Of a stretch of DNA of 59,680 nt, positions 24,087 through 31,640 are shown piece after piece. Made by a program: the position numbers and the translations under genes. Below the pieces are notes generated by a model, which worked only from the letters and a program-made list of their open reading frames with translations, was not told where the DNA came from and ran no database searches. The DNA lies in NCBI GenBank assembly GCA_023663365.1, contig JAMPHP010000008.1:1-59680 (forward strand). Direction: 5' to 3'. The DNA comes from Muribaculaceae bacterium (GTDB taxonomy: Bacteria > Bacteroidota > Bacteroidia > Bacteroidales > Muribaculaceae). Each line of letters starts with the position of its first letter. The first letter of the stretch is position 1.

Positions 24087-25457
24087 CTATCGCACGGCAA
24101 CTTTTACGGCGCTGCCCTGCCCGTCGGTCACGATATACAGGCCCGGATCACATGCCTTGCGGCCTTCGCCGCGCATCACGGGCACACCCGAGAGGGTGTA
24201 GACCACTGCCGAGGGGGCATCGAAAATATACAGCTCGCCTACGCCGGCAATCACGAAGGGGCAGCTCTGCCCGGGCAGCTCCACCTCGTCGATGCCGCTG
24301 AAGATGCCGCGGCGCTTCACCACGAGGTCGGCAAGGCGGTCGATGGTGGCGTGGTCCACTTCGTCCTTGCTCTTGGCCATATCCACGAAGCCGTAGCTGC
24401 CGCAGTAGTGTGCCACGCCCGATTCATCCCACACGCCGTAGTCCTCGAATTTGTCGATATAGTCGATCAGGCGACGGTGCATCCATGGCTGTATGCCGTT
24501 GAGCGCCATGCTTGTGCCTATAGTCTCGAACTCAAGCTCGAGGCCGAGACCGTAGACCTTGCTCTGCTCGATGCAGTCGATGAGCTGAGTGATTTCGGGC
24601 AGTGTGCCATCCTTTTTGTAGAACATGTAGTTGGGCTGGCGGTAGGCGATGTCGAAGCCGTACTCTTTCCACTCGAGGGCATAGACGTCGTTGTTGGTCC
24701 AGTAAGGTATCCAGTAGGAGTGCAGCCCGAGCTTGTGAATGTGGGCGTTGACGCTTTTGATGAATTCTTTCACGGTCCAGAGCGTCTCTTCGGGGCAGTA
24801 CATGCCGGCGAGCTCGATGTTCTCGAAGTTCTCGGCTGCGAAGCGCTCCACTATTTCGTCGATAATCCAGTTGGTGGCTACTGTGCGGTGGCGCACAGTC
24901 GAGAAATTCATGACCACGCCGTTGAGCTCACCCCAGTCGAATTTCTTCCAAGTACATTCGGTGGGAGTTCCGCGGCCGTCCTTGCAAGCAGTGGGGAAGC
25001 CGAGGATTACCTTGTGCTTGAAGCCCGGCTCGCCGAGCTCGGCTTTCATCTCGCCGATGAGGTCGTCGAGGGCGTGCAGGTCGTGGTCGGGGGCGAAGAT
25101 GTGGTCGACGTAGGCGAGCCAGTCTTCTTTTACTGCGGGCAGCTGACCGCCGCCGGCGTTGGTGAGCACGCGGGTCTCGGTGCCGCCGCCAGGCAACTTC
25201 ACGGTCCACGAAGTCTCGTTGAAGATGAAGGAGTCGAAGAACCAGTCGCGATGCCCGTCGGCATAGTCGTGGATGAGGTAGGGGGTAAGGTTCTCCTTTG
25301 TCCAGGCTATTCGCTTGGGCAGGCCGCCGGTGGGAATGAGTACGGGGTCGGAAACTTCGGTGTCGACACCGTAGGCGTTGTATTCTGTTTTAGCAACGGC
25401 AACAGATGAAGCTGCGATGCCGAAGGCCAGGGCGAGTGCTATTGCTTTATTTTTCAT
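24087..25457 (-). CDS. Single-domain DUF4855 protein with T9SS-like C-terminus
   Basis: A 456-aa protein with signal peptide (1-22). DUF4855 covers ~26-390: ELAGMYCPEE (215-224), YWIPY (248-252), GFDIAYRQPNYMFY, and GLGLELEFE (303-311). It shares with the 457-aa neighbour an extra motif CKDGRGTPT before KKFD that is missing in the double-domain proteins, so the single-domain proteins form their own subgroup. The C-terminal ~45 residues (ELYIFDAPSAVVYTLSGVPV ... CDPGLYIVTDG ... AVKVAVR) are sorting-like. Its start overlaps the stop of the GH3-esterase gene by 4 bases. Confidence 0.85.
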   Translation of the reverse strand: MKNKAIALALAFGIAASSVAVAKTEYNAYGVDTEVSDPVLIPTGGLPKRIAWTKENLTPYLIHDYADGHRDWFFDSFIFNETSWTVKLPGGGTETRVLTNAGGGQLPAVKEDWLAYVDHIFAPDHDLHALDDLIGEMKAELGEPGFKHKVILGFPTACKDGRGTPTECTWKKFDWGELNGVVMNFSTVRHRTVATNWIIDEIVERFAAENFENIELAGMYCPEETLWTVKEFIKSVNAHIHKLGLHSYWIPYWTNNDVYALEWKEYGFDIAYRQPNYMFYKKDGTLPEITQLIDCIEQSKVYGLGLELEFETIGTSMALNGIQPWMHRRLIDYIDKFEDYGVWDESGVAHYCGSYGFVDMAKSKDEVDHATIDRLADLVVKRRGIFSGIDEVELPGQSCPFVIAGVGELYIFDAPSAVVYTLSGVPVMRGEGRKACDPGLYIVTDGQGSAVKVAVR

Positions 25458-28400
25458 TTGTCGAGGATTTTGCGCAGCACGGGCAGCAGTGCATCGCAGT
25501 AGCTGCGGAAGCCGCGGTCGGTGAAGTGAATGGAGTCGGAAGAGCCGTCGCCGTCGGCGGGCACAATCTTATCGGCGCTTATGTAGTAAGTGTTGTCGAG
25601 GCCTTCGGCCACCAGTCGCTCGTACATGGCTTTTATGGCGGCGTTCTTGGCGTCGATAGTGGCTTTTATCTTGGTGTCGGTCTGCGAATGGGTGAAGTAG
25701 GGGTCTTCGATGAATACCAAAGGCACGTCGGGGCGGCGTTCGCGCAGGATTTTCACGAAGGGCTCTGTCTTCTCGTTGATTTCCCACACAAGGGCGTTGG
25801 GTACGAAGTCGAGCACATAGACCGAGGCATCGACATCGGCCATCATGCGTGCTATCTCATAGTCGAGGTGGGCGTTTGCGCTGAAGCCGAGGTTGATGAT
25901 ATCGGTGTTGAGCTCGCGGCGGAGGATGTTGTTGGCGGCCATGCCGGGGCGCGAGGCGGTGGCACCGTGGGCTATGGAGCTGCCGTAGATCACCACAGGC
26001 TTGACGGCAGCACGGGGGCTGTCGACTGCAGGTGCCTCAATCACGGCATCGGGAGCCACGCCTATGCGGCAGTACTCGAGGCCGTCGTAGAGCGGCAGAT
26101 GGAGCATATACTCGCGCATCTTGGGCTCCATATTCTCTATGATGAGTGTGGTGGTGGCGGGGTCGCCGTAAGGGATAGCCGGGGCGAGGAAGCGCCATTG
26201 GCCCTCGTCGTTGAGGTAGTAGAGGTCGGCGCCGCGCGAGCCAAGGGCTGCCATGTGTGCCATGGCACCGCCGTAGCGGTTCTTCCAGTCGAGGGCTATG
26301 CGGGGCGAGTCGGTGCGGAAGCGCACTGCCATGCCTGTGGAGTGACGGCCGAGCGAGAAGAGGGCGTCGCGTGTGCCGTCGTGGAGGAAGTCGGGGATGC
26401 GGGTGTAGATGGGGAGCGAGTCGGGGTAGCAGCGGCCCAGCAGGCGGAAGTCGGATGCTTCGTGCCAGCTCATGTCCTCGGTGGGTGAGGGCACCACTTC
26501 ACGCATACGCATGGTGCGGGCTTTCTCCACAGGGGCGAGGATGTCGGCCACCTTGCGCACCGATGCTTTCTTCACGTTGAAGGGCAGGCTCACGATGTAG
26601 TCTCCCACGGAGCGGCCCAGGCGTGCCTGGTAAGTGCCTGCGGCAGTCTCCCACTGCGATGCTTTGTCGTTGAACGAAGCGAGCTCGCGGTCGGTCACGG
26701 TGATGCTCACGCGCTGGCTCTCGCCGGGGGCGAGTTCGCGGGTTTTGGTGAAGCCGCGGAGCTCGGCCTTGGGCTTGGCAAGGCCGCCTTCGGGAGCGCT
26801 CACATAGAGCTGCACCACCTCGCGGCCCGGGTGTCGGCCTGTGTTTGTCACGGTTACGGTCACGGTTGTGCGGTCGCCTTTGCGGCTTACTTTGGCGTCG
26901 GAGTAGTCGAAGTCGGTATAGCTCAGGCCGTAGCCGAAGGGATATGCCACGCGGCGGCCTGTGGTGTCGAACCAGCGGTATCCCATCCAGATGTCTTCTT
27001 CGTAGAAAGTATAGTCGAAGTTTCGGCCTTCGGTCTGGCCGGGCGAGGGGAAGTTGCCTGCCGAGGGCATGTCGGCATAGTGCACGGGCCAGGTCATGGG
27101 GAGGCGTCCCGAGGGGTTGACCTTGCCCGAGAGTACATCGGCCACGGCGTAGCCGCACTCTTGTCCGGGCATCCATGCCACCACGATAGCATCGGGGGCT
27201 GCGCTCCACGAGGCTGTCTCCATGGTGCCGCACACATTGAGCACCACCACCACGGGCTTGCCCTTGGCGTGGAAGGCGCTGCACACTTTCCTAACCATAG
27301 TCTGCTCGGCGGCGGTGAGGTTGAAGTCGTTGCCGACCTTGCGGTCGCCCACTTCACCGCTCATGCGGCCTATCACCACCACGGCTGCCTCGTTGGCTGC
27401 CGCGCGGCTTTCTATCATGGTGTTGGCTTTGGCAAGGTCCATCTCGTCGATCACGGGGCGATGGTACGATACTTTCTGCCACTCGGGGCAGTTGGGGTGG
27501 CTGTCGTTAAGGCGCGCCTGCTGCTCGCAGTAGCTGCGGTAGAGGCCGGCGAGCTCGCTGTCGACATTGTAGCCGGCATCCTCGAGGCCTCGGTCGATGT
27601 CGACCACGTAGCGCTTGTTGACATTCGATGAGCCGGTGCCGCCGGCTATGCTCTGATATGCTGAGGCACCGAAGAGGGCCACCTTAGTGCCCTCTTTCAG
27701 AGGCAGGAGGCTGTCGTTGTTCTTGAGGAGCACCATTGCCTCGGCACCAAGGAGGCGCGATACGGCGGCATTGGCTTCGAGGTCAGGCACCGACGGTTTC
27801 CATCCCTTCGCCGATAGCGAGCGTGCGGCCAGGCGCAGCACGTCGGCCACACAGCTGTCGAGGGCGGCGCCGCTGACGCTGCCGTCGGCTACACATGCAA
27901 GAATTTCCTGCACGATTTTCTCGCTGCCGGGCATGATGAGGCCGGTGCGGGCGTTCAGAAGGTCGGCGGTGGGGCGGTACACGGTCCAGTCGGTGACTAC
28001 GGTGCCGTCGAAGCCCCACTCCTTGCGGAGGAGGTCGAGGAGAAGTTCCTTATTTGTCTGGGTGTATTCCCCGGCGATTTTATTGTAGGAGGTCATCACG
28101 GTCCAGGGTTTGGCCTCGCGCACCACCCGCTCGAAAGCCGGCAGGTAGATTTCGCGCAGGGCACGCTGGCTCATCACGGGGTCGTTGACCTTCTTGCCTG
28201 TCTGCTGGGTGTTTGCCACGAAGTGCTTGAGGCTGGTGCCCACGCCCTGTGCCTGCACGCCCTTGATAAGCTCGGCGGCGAGCGCGCCTGCCAGCAGAGG
28301 ATCCTCGGAATAGTACTCGAAGTTTCGGCCGCACAGCGGGTTGCGCATCATGTTGATGCCGGGAGTGAGAAGCACGTCCACGCCGTATGCGGCACATTCC

Positions 28401-28858
28401 TTACCCATCACTTCGCCTTGTGCTGCGGCAGCCTCGCGGTCGAAGGTAGCGGCCAGAGCCGTGGTCGACGGGAATGCCGTGCACCACTGCGGGCGTGCAT
28501 CGGCAGGAGCTTCTCCCTCCACCACTTCATCGTGTGGCAGGCCGCTCTCATCGTAGACTACACGGGTCGAAATCCAGGGCATGGGGTTGATGCGCGGCCC
28601 CACGGGGCCGTCGGCAAGGTTGAGGCCGGGGATACCTTCCGAAGGTATCGCGAAAGTCCAGCCGGCAGCGCCGGAAGTGAAGTGACTTGGAGCGTCGGTT
28701 GATGCCGACGTGCCTACGAGCAGACGTGCTTTCTGCTCGGTGCTCAAAGATTTCAGGATGCGCGGTATGTCAGCCTCGCTCAGCTGAGCACTCGCACTGT
28801 GTGCTATCGCGCCCGCAAGCATCATTGCCGCTGCAAGGGCGATGTGAAGTCGTTTCAT
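25454..28858 (-). CDS. GH3 beta-glycosidase fused to an SGNH/GDSL esterase
   Basis: A 1134-aa protein with signal peptide (1-24). GH3 N-domain (~30-350) with KHFVANTQQ (211-219) and GFDGTVVTDW (282-291), nucleophile Asp 290. GH3 C-domain (~370-610) has VVIGRMSGEVGDR, where the acid/base Glu lies; a fibronectin III-like domain (~665-735) follows. Residues ~780-940 resemble the beta-sandwich that precedes many Bacteroidetes SGNH esterases, and ~955-1134 are the esterase: YGSSIAHG (Ser 961), NLGFSANAH, DFVPNAL, DSIHFTD (Asp 1108, His 1111). It probably removes ester groups (such as acetyl) and beta-linked sugars from one substrate. First gene of the operon, with a strong promoter upstream. Confidence 0.9.
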   Translation of the reverse strand: MKRLHIALAAAMMLAGAIAHSASAQLSEADIPRILKSLSTEQKARLLVGTSASTDAPSHFTSGAAGWTFAIPSEGIPGLNLADGPVGPRINPMPWISTRVVYDESGLPHDEVVEGEAPADARPQWCTAFPSTTALAATFDREAAAAQGEVMGKECAAYGVDVLLTPGINMMRNPLCGRNFEYYSEDPLLAGALAAELIKGVQAQGVGTSLKHFVANTQQTGKKVNDPVMSQRALREIYLPAFERVVREAKPWTVMTSYNKIAGEYTQTNKELLLDLLRKEWGFDGTVVTDWTVYRPTADLLNARTGLIMPGSEKIVQEILACVADGSVSGAALDSCVADVLRLAARSLSAKGWKPSVPDLEANAAVSRLLGAEAMVLLKNNDSLLPLKEGTKVALFGASAYQSIAGGTGSSNVNKRYVVDIDRGLEDAGYNVDSELAGLYRSYCEQQARLNDSHPNCPEWQKVSYHRPVIDEMDLAKANTMIESRAAANEAAVVVIGRMSGEVGDRKVGNDFNLTAAEQTMVRKVCSAFHAKGKPVVVVLNVCGTMETASWSAAPDAIVVAWMPGQECGYAVADVLSGKVNPSGRLPMTWPVHYADMPSAGNFPSPGQTEGRNFDYTFYEEDIWMGYRWFDTTGRRVAYPFGYGLSYTDFDYSDAKVSRKGDRTTVTVTVTNTGRHPGREVVQLYVSAPEGGLAKPKAELRGFTKTRELAPGESQRVSITVTDRELASFNDKASQWETAAGTYQARLGRSVGDYIVSLPFNVKKASVRKVADILAPVEKARTMRMREVVPSPTEDMSWHEASDFRLLGRCYPDSLPIYTRIPDFLHDGTRDALFSLGRHSTGMAVRFRTDSPRIALDWKNRYGGAMAHMAALGSRGADLYYLNDEGQWRFLAPAIPYGDPATTTLIIENMEPKMREYMLHLPLYDGLEYCRIGVAPDAVIEAPAVDSPRAAVKPVVIYGSSIAHGATASRPGMAANNILRRELNTDIINLGFSANAHLDYEIARMMADVDASVYVLDFVPNALVWEINEKTEPFVKILRERRPDVPLVFIEDPYFTHSQTDTKIKATIDAKNAAIKAMYERLVAEGLDNTYYISADKIVPADGDGSSDSIHFTDRGFRSYCDALLPVLRKILDK

Positions 28859-28891
28859 TGAGTTGTTTTGTGCTTATATGTGTATTTCCCA

Positions 28892-28922
28892 CAAAGTTAC
28901 AAAGACTTTTTCATAGTTGCAA
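28892..28922 (-). promoter_or_regulatory. Promoter of the DUF4855/GH3 operon
   Basis: Minus-strand TAACTTTG (28892-28899) with TTG (28920-28922) exactly 20 bases upstream. The mRNA would start near 28885, with a leader of about 27 bases. It drives all genes from 28858 down to 12050. Confidence 0.75.
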
Positions 28923-28988
28923 TTATTTTTTTGATTTTGAGCGGGCGTGCTCCGTAAAGTGTTAAATGGAGTTAAAATTTGAGATTTT

Positions 28989-29013
28989 AAGGTACTATGT
29001 ATTGCAAGGTACT
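28989..29013. promoter_or_regulatory. Direct repeat AAGGTACT, possible PadR operator
   Basis: Two copies of AAGGTACT (28989-28996 and 29006-29013), 17 bases apart, flank and overlap the -33 TTG (29002-29004) of the padR promoter. The position suits an autoregulatory operator. PadR sites are usually ATGT/ACAT palindromes; only ATGTATTGC is seen here, so this is an inference from placement. Confidence 0.4.
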
Positions 29014-29032
29014 GTGAAAGTGCATAACTTTG
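29002..29032 (+). promoter_or_regulatory. Promoter of the padR-pspC operon
   Basis: TTG (29002-29004), 20 bases, TAACTTTG (29025-29032). The transcript would start near 29038, leaving a leader of ~62 bases before the padR ATG at 29101. Confidence 0.75.
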
Positions 29033-29100
29033 CATCGTAAAACTTAGAGCCCCCTCTGATAATCTACTACAATCTACATTAAAAACATTCAATCAATCTT

Positions 29101-29442
29101 ATGGCAACTAACATCGACAATCTGAAGTCGCAGATGCGAAAGGGGATGCTGGAGTTTTGCGTGTTGCTGCTGCTGAGGCGGCGCGATGCCTACGCTTCCG
29201 AAATCATAGAAAAGATGAAGGAAGCCCATCTTATAGTGATGGAAGGCACGCTATATCCGCTTCTCACGCGCCTCAAGAACGACGGGCTGCTGGCCTACCG
29301 CTGGGAAGAGTCGCCTTCGGGACCACCACGCAAATACTACTCCATCACATCGCTCGGCACCGACTTTCTCGAGCAGCTCCAGACCTCATGGGGCGAAATC
29401 ACCCACACTGTAAACCATCTGCTTAACTCCGACAATCTATGA
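29101..29442 (+). CDS. PadR family transcriptional regulator
   Basis: A 113-aa winged-helix protein: MRKGMLEFCVLLLLRRRDAY, then SEIIEKMKEAHLIVMEGTLY and PLLTRLKNDGLLAY, ending with the wing sequence PPRKYYSITSLG. These are standard PadR features; the short C-terminal helix is the dimer element. PadR proteins repress neighbouring genes, often envelope or transport genes. It overlaps the PspC-domain gene by 4 bases, a pairing common in Bacteroidetes, so it probably controls its own operon. Confidence 0.92.
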   Translation: MATNIDNLKSQMRKGMLEFCVLLLLRRRDAYASEIIEKMKEAHLIVMEGTLYPLLTRLKNDGLLAYRWEESPSGPPRKYYSITSLGTDFLEQLQTSWGEITHTVNHLLNSDNL

Positions 29443-30473
29443 AACGGACATATCCCGCAAACATCGACGGACAAATATTCTATATCGATGAAGATGCCTT
29501 TCTCCTTCTTCAGAATTATCTCCAGAAGCTCAAGCTCACATTCACCGGCGCCGAGGGCACCGAGATTGTAGGCGATATCGAGAGCCGCATCCGCGAGCAT
29601 TTCGACGAAAAAATCCGCTCGGGCAAGAATGTGATTGTGCTTGCCGACGTAAACACAGTAATCGAGACTATGGGTCGGCCCGAGGACCTCAACCCGGAGT
29701 GCGATGCCGAAGCCTCCGGCGATGAGTGCAAGGCACGCCCGCTGGACTTATCGGTGGAAATGACCGACAGCAACGGTAAGCGCAAGAAGCTCTACCGCAA
29801 TATGAAGAATAAGGTATTCGGCGGTGTGCTCGGAGGCTTGTCGGTATTACTGGGCTGGAATGCCAACATCATGCGCCTGCTGCTCATTGTGCTGGTGATA
29901 GCCACCACGGGCATATTGCACATGTGGCCTTTTATCCTTGCATATCTCATTGCCTGGATGATAATCCCGCCGGCAGTCACTCCCCGCCAGATACTTCAGA
30001 TGCGTGGAGCGCCGGTCAATGTCGACACCGTGGGCCAGACCGTGATGGAGGATTCGGGCGTGACTCCTCCACCGGTAGAAAGCGCCGGCAGCGGCTTGGT
30101 GAGCACCTTTTTCAGCATCATAGGCAAGTGCATCATGGCCTTTATCGGTTTTCTGGGCTCGTGCATCTCATTCGCATGTCTGGTGGGCTTCATGGCCACG
30201 CTGGTAGGGCTGATAGTGTATTTGAGCGCGGGCAACCTCACGGTGCTCAGCGGCATGAAGCTCGATCCATTCATTCAGGGCTGGTATTATCTCGGAGCCG
30301 CCATGAGTGCCCTCATGCTGGGTACGATAATATTCGGCATGGTTGGCTGGGGTGGACTGTCGACCCTCTTCTGTATTCCTAAAATGTCGAAAGCCTGGGT
30401 TATTTCGCTCGTGATTACCTCGATTATACTTATCGCACTCTGCGTGGCTCTCAGCCTTTTCGGCATGATATAA
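29439..30473 (+). CDS. PspC-domain membrane protein
   Basis: A 344-aa inner-membrane protein. The N-terminal ~95 residues are soluble and acidic (DGQIFYIDEDAFLLLQNYL, IVGDIESRIREHF). The PspC domain (~115-180) has KLYRNMKNKVFGGVLGGL and ends at AWMIIPP with two membrane helices. At least three further helices follow (~215-340): MAFIGFLGSCISFACLVGFM, the segment around SALMLGTIIFGMVGW, and WVISLVITSIILIALCV. Probably an envelope-stress protein whose level is set by the coupled PadR regulator. Signal sensed is unknown. Confidence 0.88.
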   Translation: MKRTYPANIDGQIFYIDEDAFLLLQNYLQKLKLTFTGAEGTEIVGDIESRIREHFDEKIRSGKNVIVLADVNTVIETMGRPEDLNPECDAEASGDECKARPLDLSVEMTDSNGKRKKLYRNMKNKVFGGVLGGLSVLLGWNANIMRLLLIVLVIATTGILHMWPFILAYLIAWMIIPPAVTPRQILQMRGAPVNVDTVGQTVMEDSGVTPPPVESAGSGLVSTFFSIIGKCIMAFIGFLGSCISFACLVGFMATLVGLIVYLSAGNLTVLSGMKLDPFIQGWYYLGAAMSALMLGTIIFGMVGWGGLSTLFCIPKMSKAWVISLVITSIILIALCVALSLFGMI

Positions 30474-30486
30474 AATGCTCGAAGGC

Positions 30487-30529
30487 TTTAGCTTATTTAG
30501 CTAATATAGCTTCTTTAGCTTATATAGCC
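30487..30529. repeat. AT-rich short tandem repeats
   Basis: Four imperfect copies of TTTAGCTTAT/TATAGCTT in a row, just past the pspC stop. They supply the last residues of the minus-strand ORF at 30520. No function is evident. Confidence 0.6.
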
Positions 30530-31350
30530 TTTGCGGTGGCACCGCGGTTTTTCAATATGTCAATGTGCTCTTTGCTGCGGTTTGGCTTTGGGCCGCGGGG
30601 CAGCTGCCGCTTCCTTCGGAGTTTTGAGATGAGAGTTATGAGATATGAGTTCGTTTTTGGCGGCGGGGGGTGGTGGGCTATTCGTGCGACTCTGCTTTTC
30701 CCCAGTCTGCCTTTCCTGGGTTTGGAAACCCCACTGTAGGGTTGCGGGGGATTCGGAGATCCCCCGCGGCGGAGAGGGTTGCGGGGGATTCGGAGATCCC
30801 CCGCGGCGGGGGTGGTGAGGGTGCGGTAGTCGGCGAGGGAGATTTGTGGCTCGAACTTTGAGGGGAGGTCGGGGATGCGTCGGTTCTCGGGGGTGTGGTA
30901 TATGAGGACTGTGCCGGGGTAGTCGTTGATGAGGATGGGGTTGATGACGCGGTTGATGATGCGCGCGTAGGCCGGATGGAGGCCGTGGACGAGGCATATC
31001 TGGAAGGTGGTGCCGCGGATGCGGTCGACTCTCGCGTGGCTCGCAGTGGAGGTGGGCGGGCGGTAGAGTCGCAGTCCGAGTGCCTTTGCTACGGGGCGAC
31101 GCTCGGCTATGATGCAGGTGTCGAGGTCGGGGTTGAGGTGCTGAAGCCAGCTGATGTATGAGAGGAGGACTTCGGTGCTGTCGTGCCCCGGCGGGTCGAT
31201 GATGTGTGCACGGACTACGCCCGTGCGCCTGCGCTGTCGCTCCATGGTGAATATGGCGCTCCGCTCGCTCCAACGCAGTGGAGCCCCGTGCCATCGGCGG
31301 AACGGGGCTGTGATGTCGACTCTGCGATATGTGCGGGCGTGGTGCTGCAT
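30520..31350 (-). CDS. Hypothetical protein, C-terminus made of repeat DNA
   Basis: A 276-aa ORF. Residues 1 to ~173 look like a real soluble protein with mixed composition (VVRAHIIDPPGHD, SYISWLQHLNPDLDTCIIAE, ILINDYPGTVLIYHTPEN). I do not recognise the family; it has no signal peptide or membrane segment. From residue ~174 the frame runs through palindromic repeats (30711-30812) and the AT-rich repeat, giving a basic Pro/Arg-rich tail unlikely to be a folded domain. The original stop may have been displaced by repeat insertion, or the repeat may be read as a disordered tail. Bordered by related repeats on both sides. Confidence 0.5.
   Translation of the reverse strand: MQHHARTYRRVDITAPFRRWHGAPLRWSERSAIFTMERQRRRTGVVRAHIIDPPGHDSTEVLLSYISWLQHLNPDLDTCIIAERRPVAKALGLRLYRPPTSTASHARVDRIRGTTFQICLVHGLHPAYARIINRVINPILINDYPGTVLIYHTPENRRIPDLPSKFEPQISLADYRTLTTPAAGDLRIPRNPLRRGGSPNPPQPYSGVSKPRKGRLGKSRVARIAHHPPPPKTNSYLITLISKLRRKRQLPRGPKPNRSKEHIDILKNRGATAKAI
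30533..30552 (+). terminator. Possible weak terminator after pspC
   Basis: Five-bp stem GCGGT/ACCGC (30533-30537 with 30541-30545), 3-base loop, then GG and five T's on the plus strand, 60 bases past the pspC stop. The stem is short. Confidence 0.35.
30711..30812. repeat. Palindromic repeat cluster A
   Basis: Contains a small hairpin, GGGT-TTGGAA-ACCC, at 30718-30731 and two ~30-base units (30741-30770 and 30778-30807), each a near-perfect hairpin GCGGGGGAT-TCGGAG-ATCCCCCGC. The whole block recurs at 31461-31575. It resembles REP-type intergenic repeats and lies inside the 3' part of the hypothetical ORF. Confidence 0.8.
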
Positions 31351-31460
31351 ATTGCGCGCAAAGATAGAGGCTCGGCAGGGGGATGTGTGCGGGCTTTTCC
31401 CTTTTTAAGGGCTTTAGGGGCTTTAAGGTCGGTAGGGACATTAAGGCGGCTGCGCTTCTT

Positions 31461-31575
31461 ACTTTCCTGGGTTCGGAGACCCCACTGCAGGGTTGCGGGG
31501 GATTCGGAGATCCCCCGCGGCAGGAGGGGTGCGGGGGATAATGAAATCCCCCGCGGCATGAGATCCCCCGCGGCA
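31461..31575. repeat. Palindromic repeat cluster B
   Basis: Second copy of the cluster at 30711, in the same orientation: hairpin GGGT-TCGGAG-ACCC, one full unit (31492-31521), one variant with loop AATGAA (31529-31557), and a partial unit (31561-31574). It lies 110 bases upstream of the hypothetical gene, so the two clusters bracket that gene. Confidence 0.8.
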
Positions 31576-31585
31576 AGAAAATGTT

Positions 31586-31620
31586 CAAAGGCCGGGGGAT
31601 AGGGTATCCACCGGCCTTTG
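31586..31620 (-). terminator. Intrinsic terminator of the Ala-rich protein gene
   Basis: Perfect 10-bp stem CAAAGGCCGG/CCGGCCTTTG (31586-31595 with 31611-31620), 15-base loop, followed on the minus strand by AACATTTTC. It lies 20 bases past the stop at 31641. Confidence 0.7.
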
Positions 31621-31640
31621 AGAGCTTTTATGCGTCGGAT

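Noticed and set aside
31183-31602. Plus-strand ORF across repeat cluster B
   Set aside because: Open only because of the palindromic repeats and the antisense of the hypothetical gene; no coding features.
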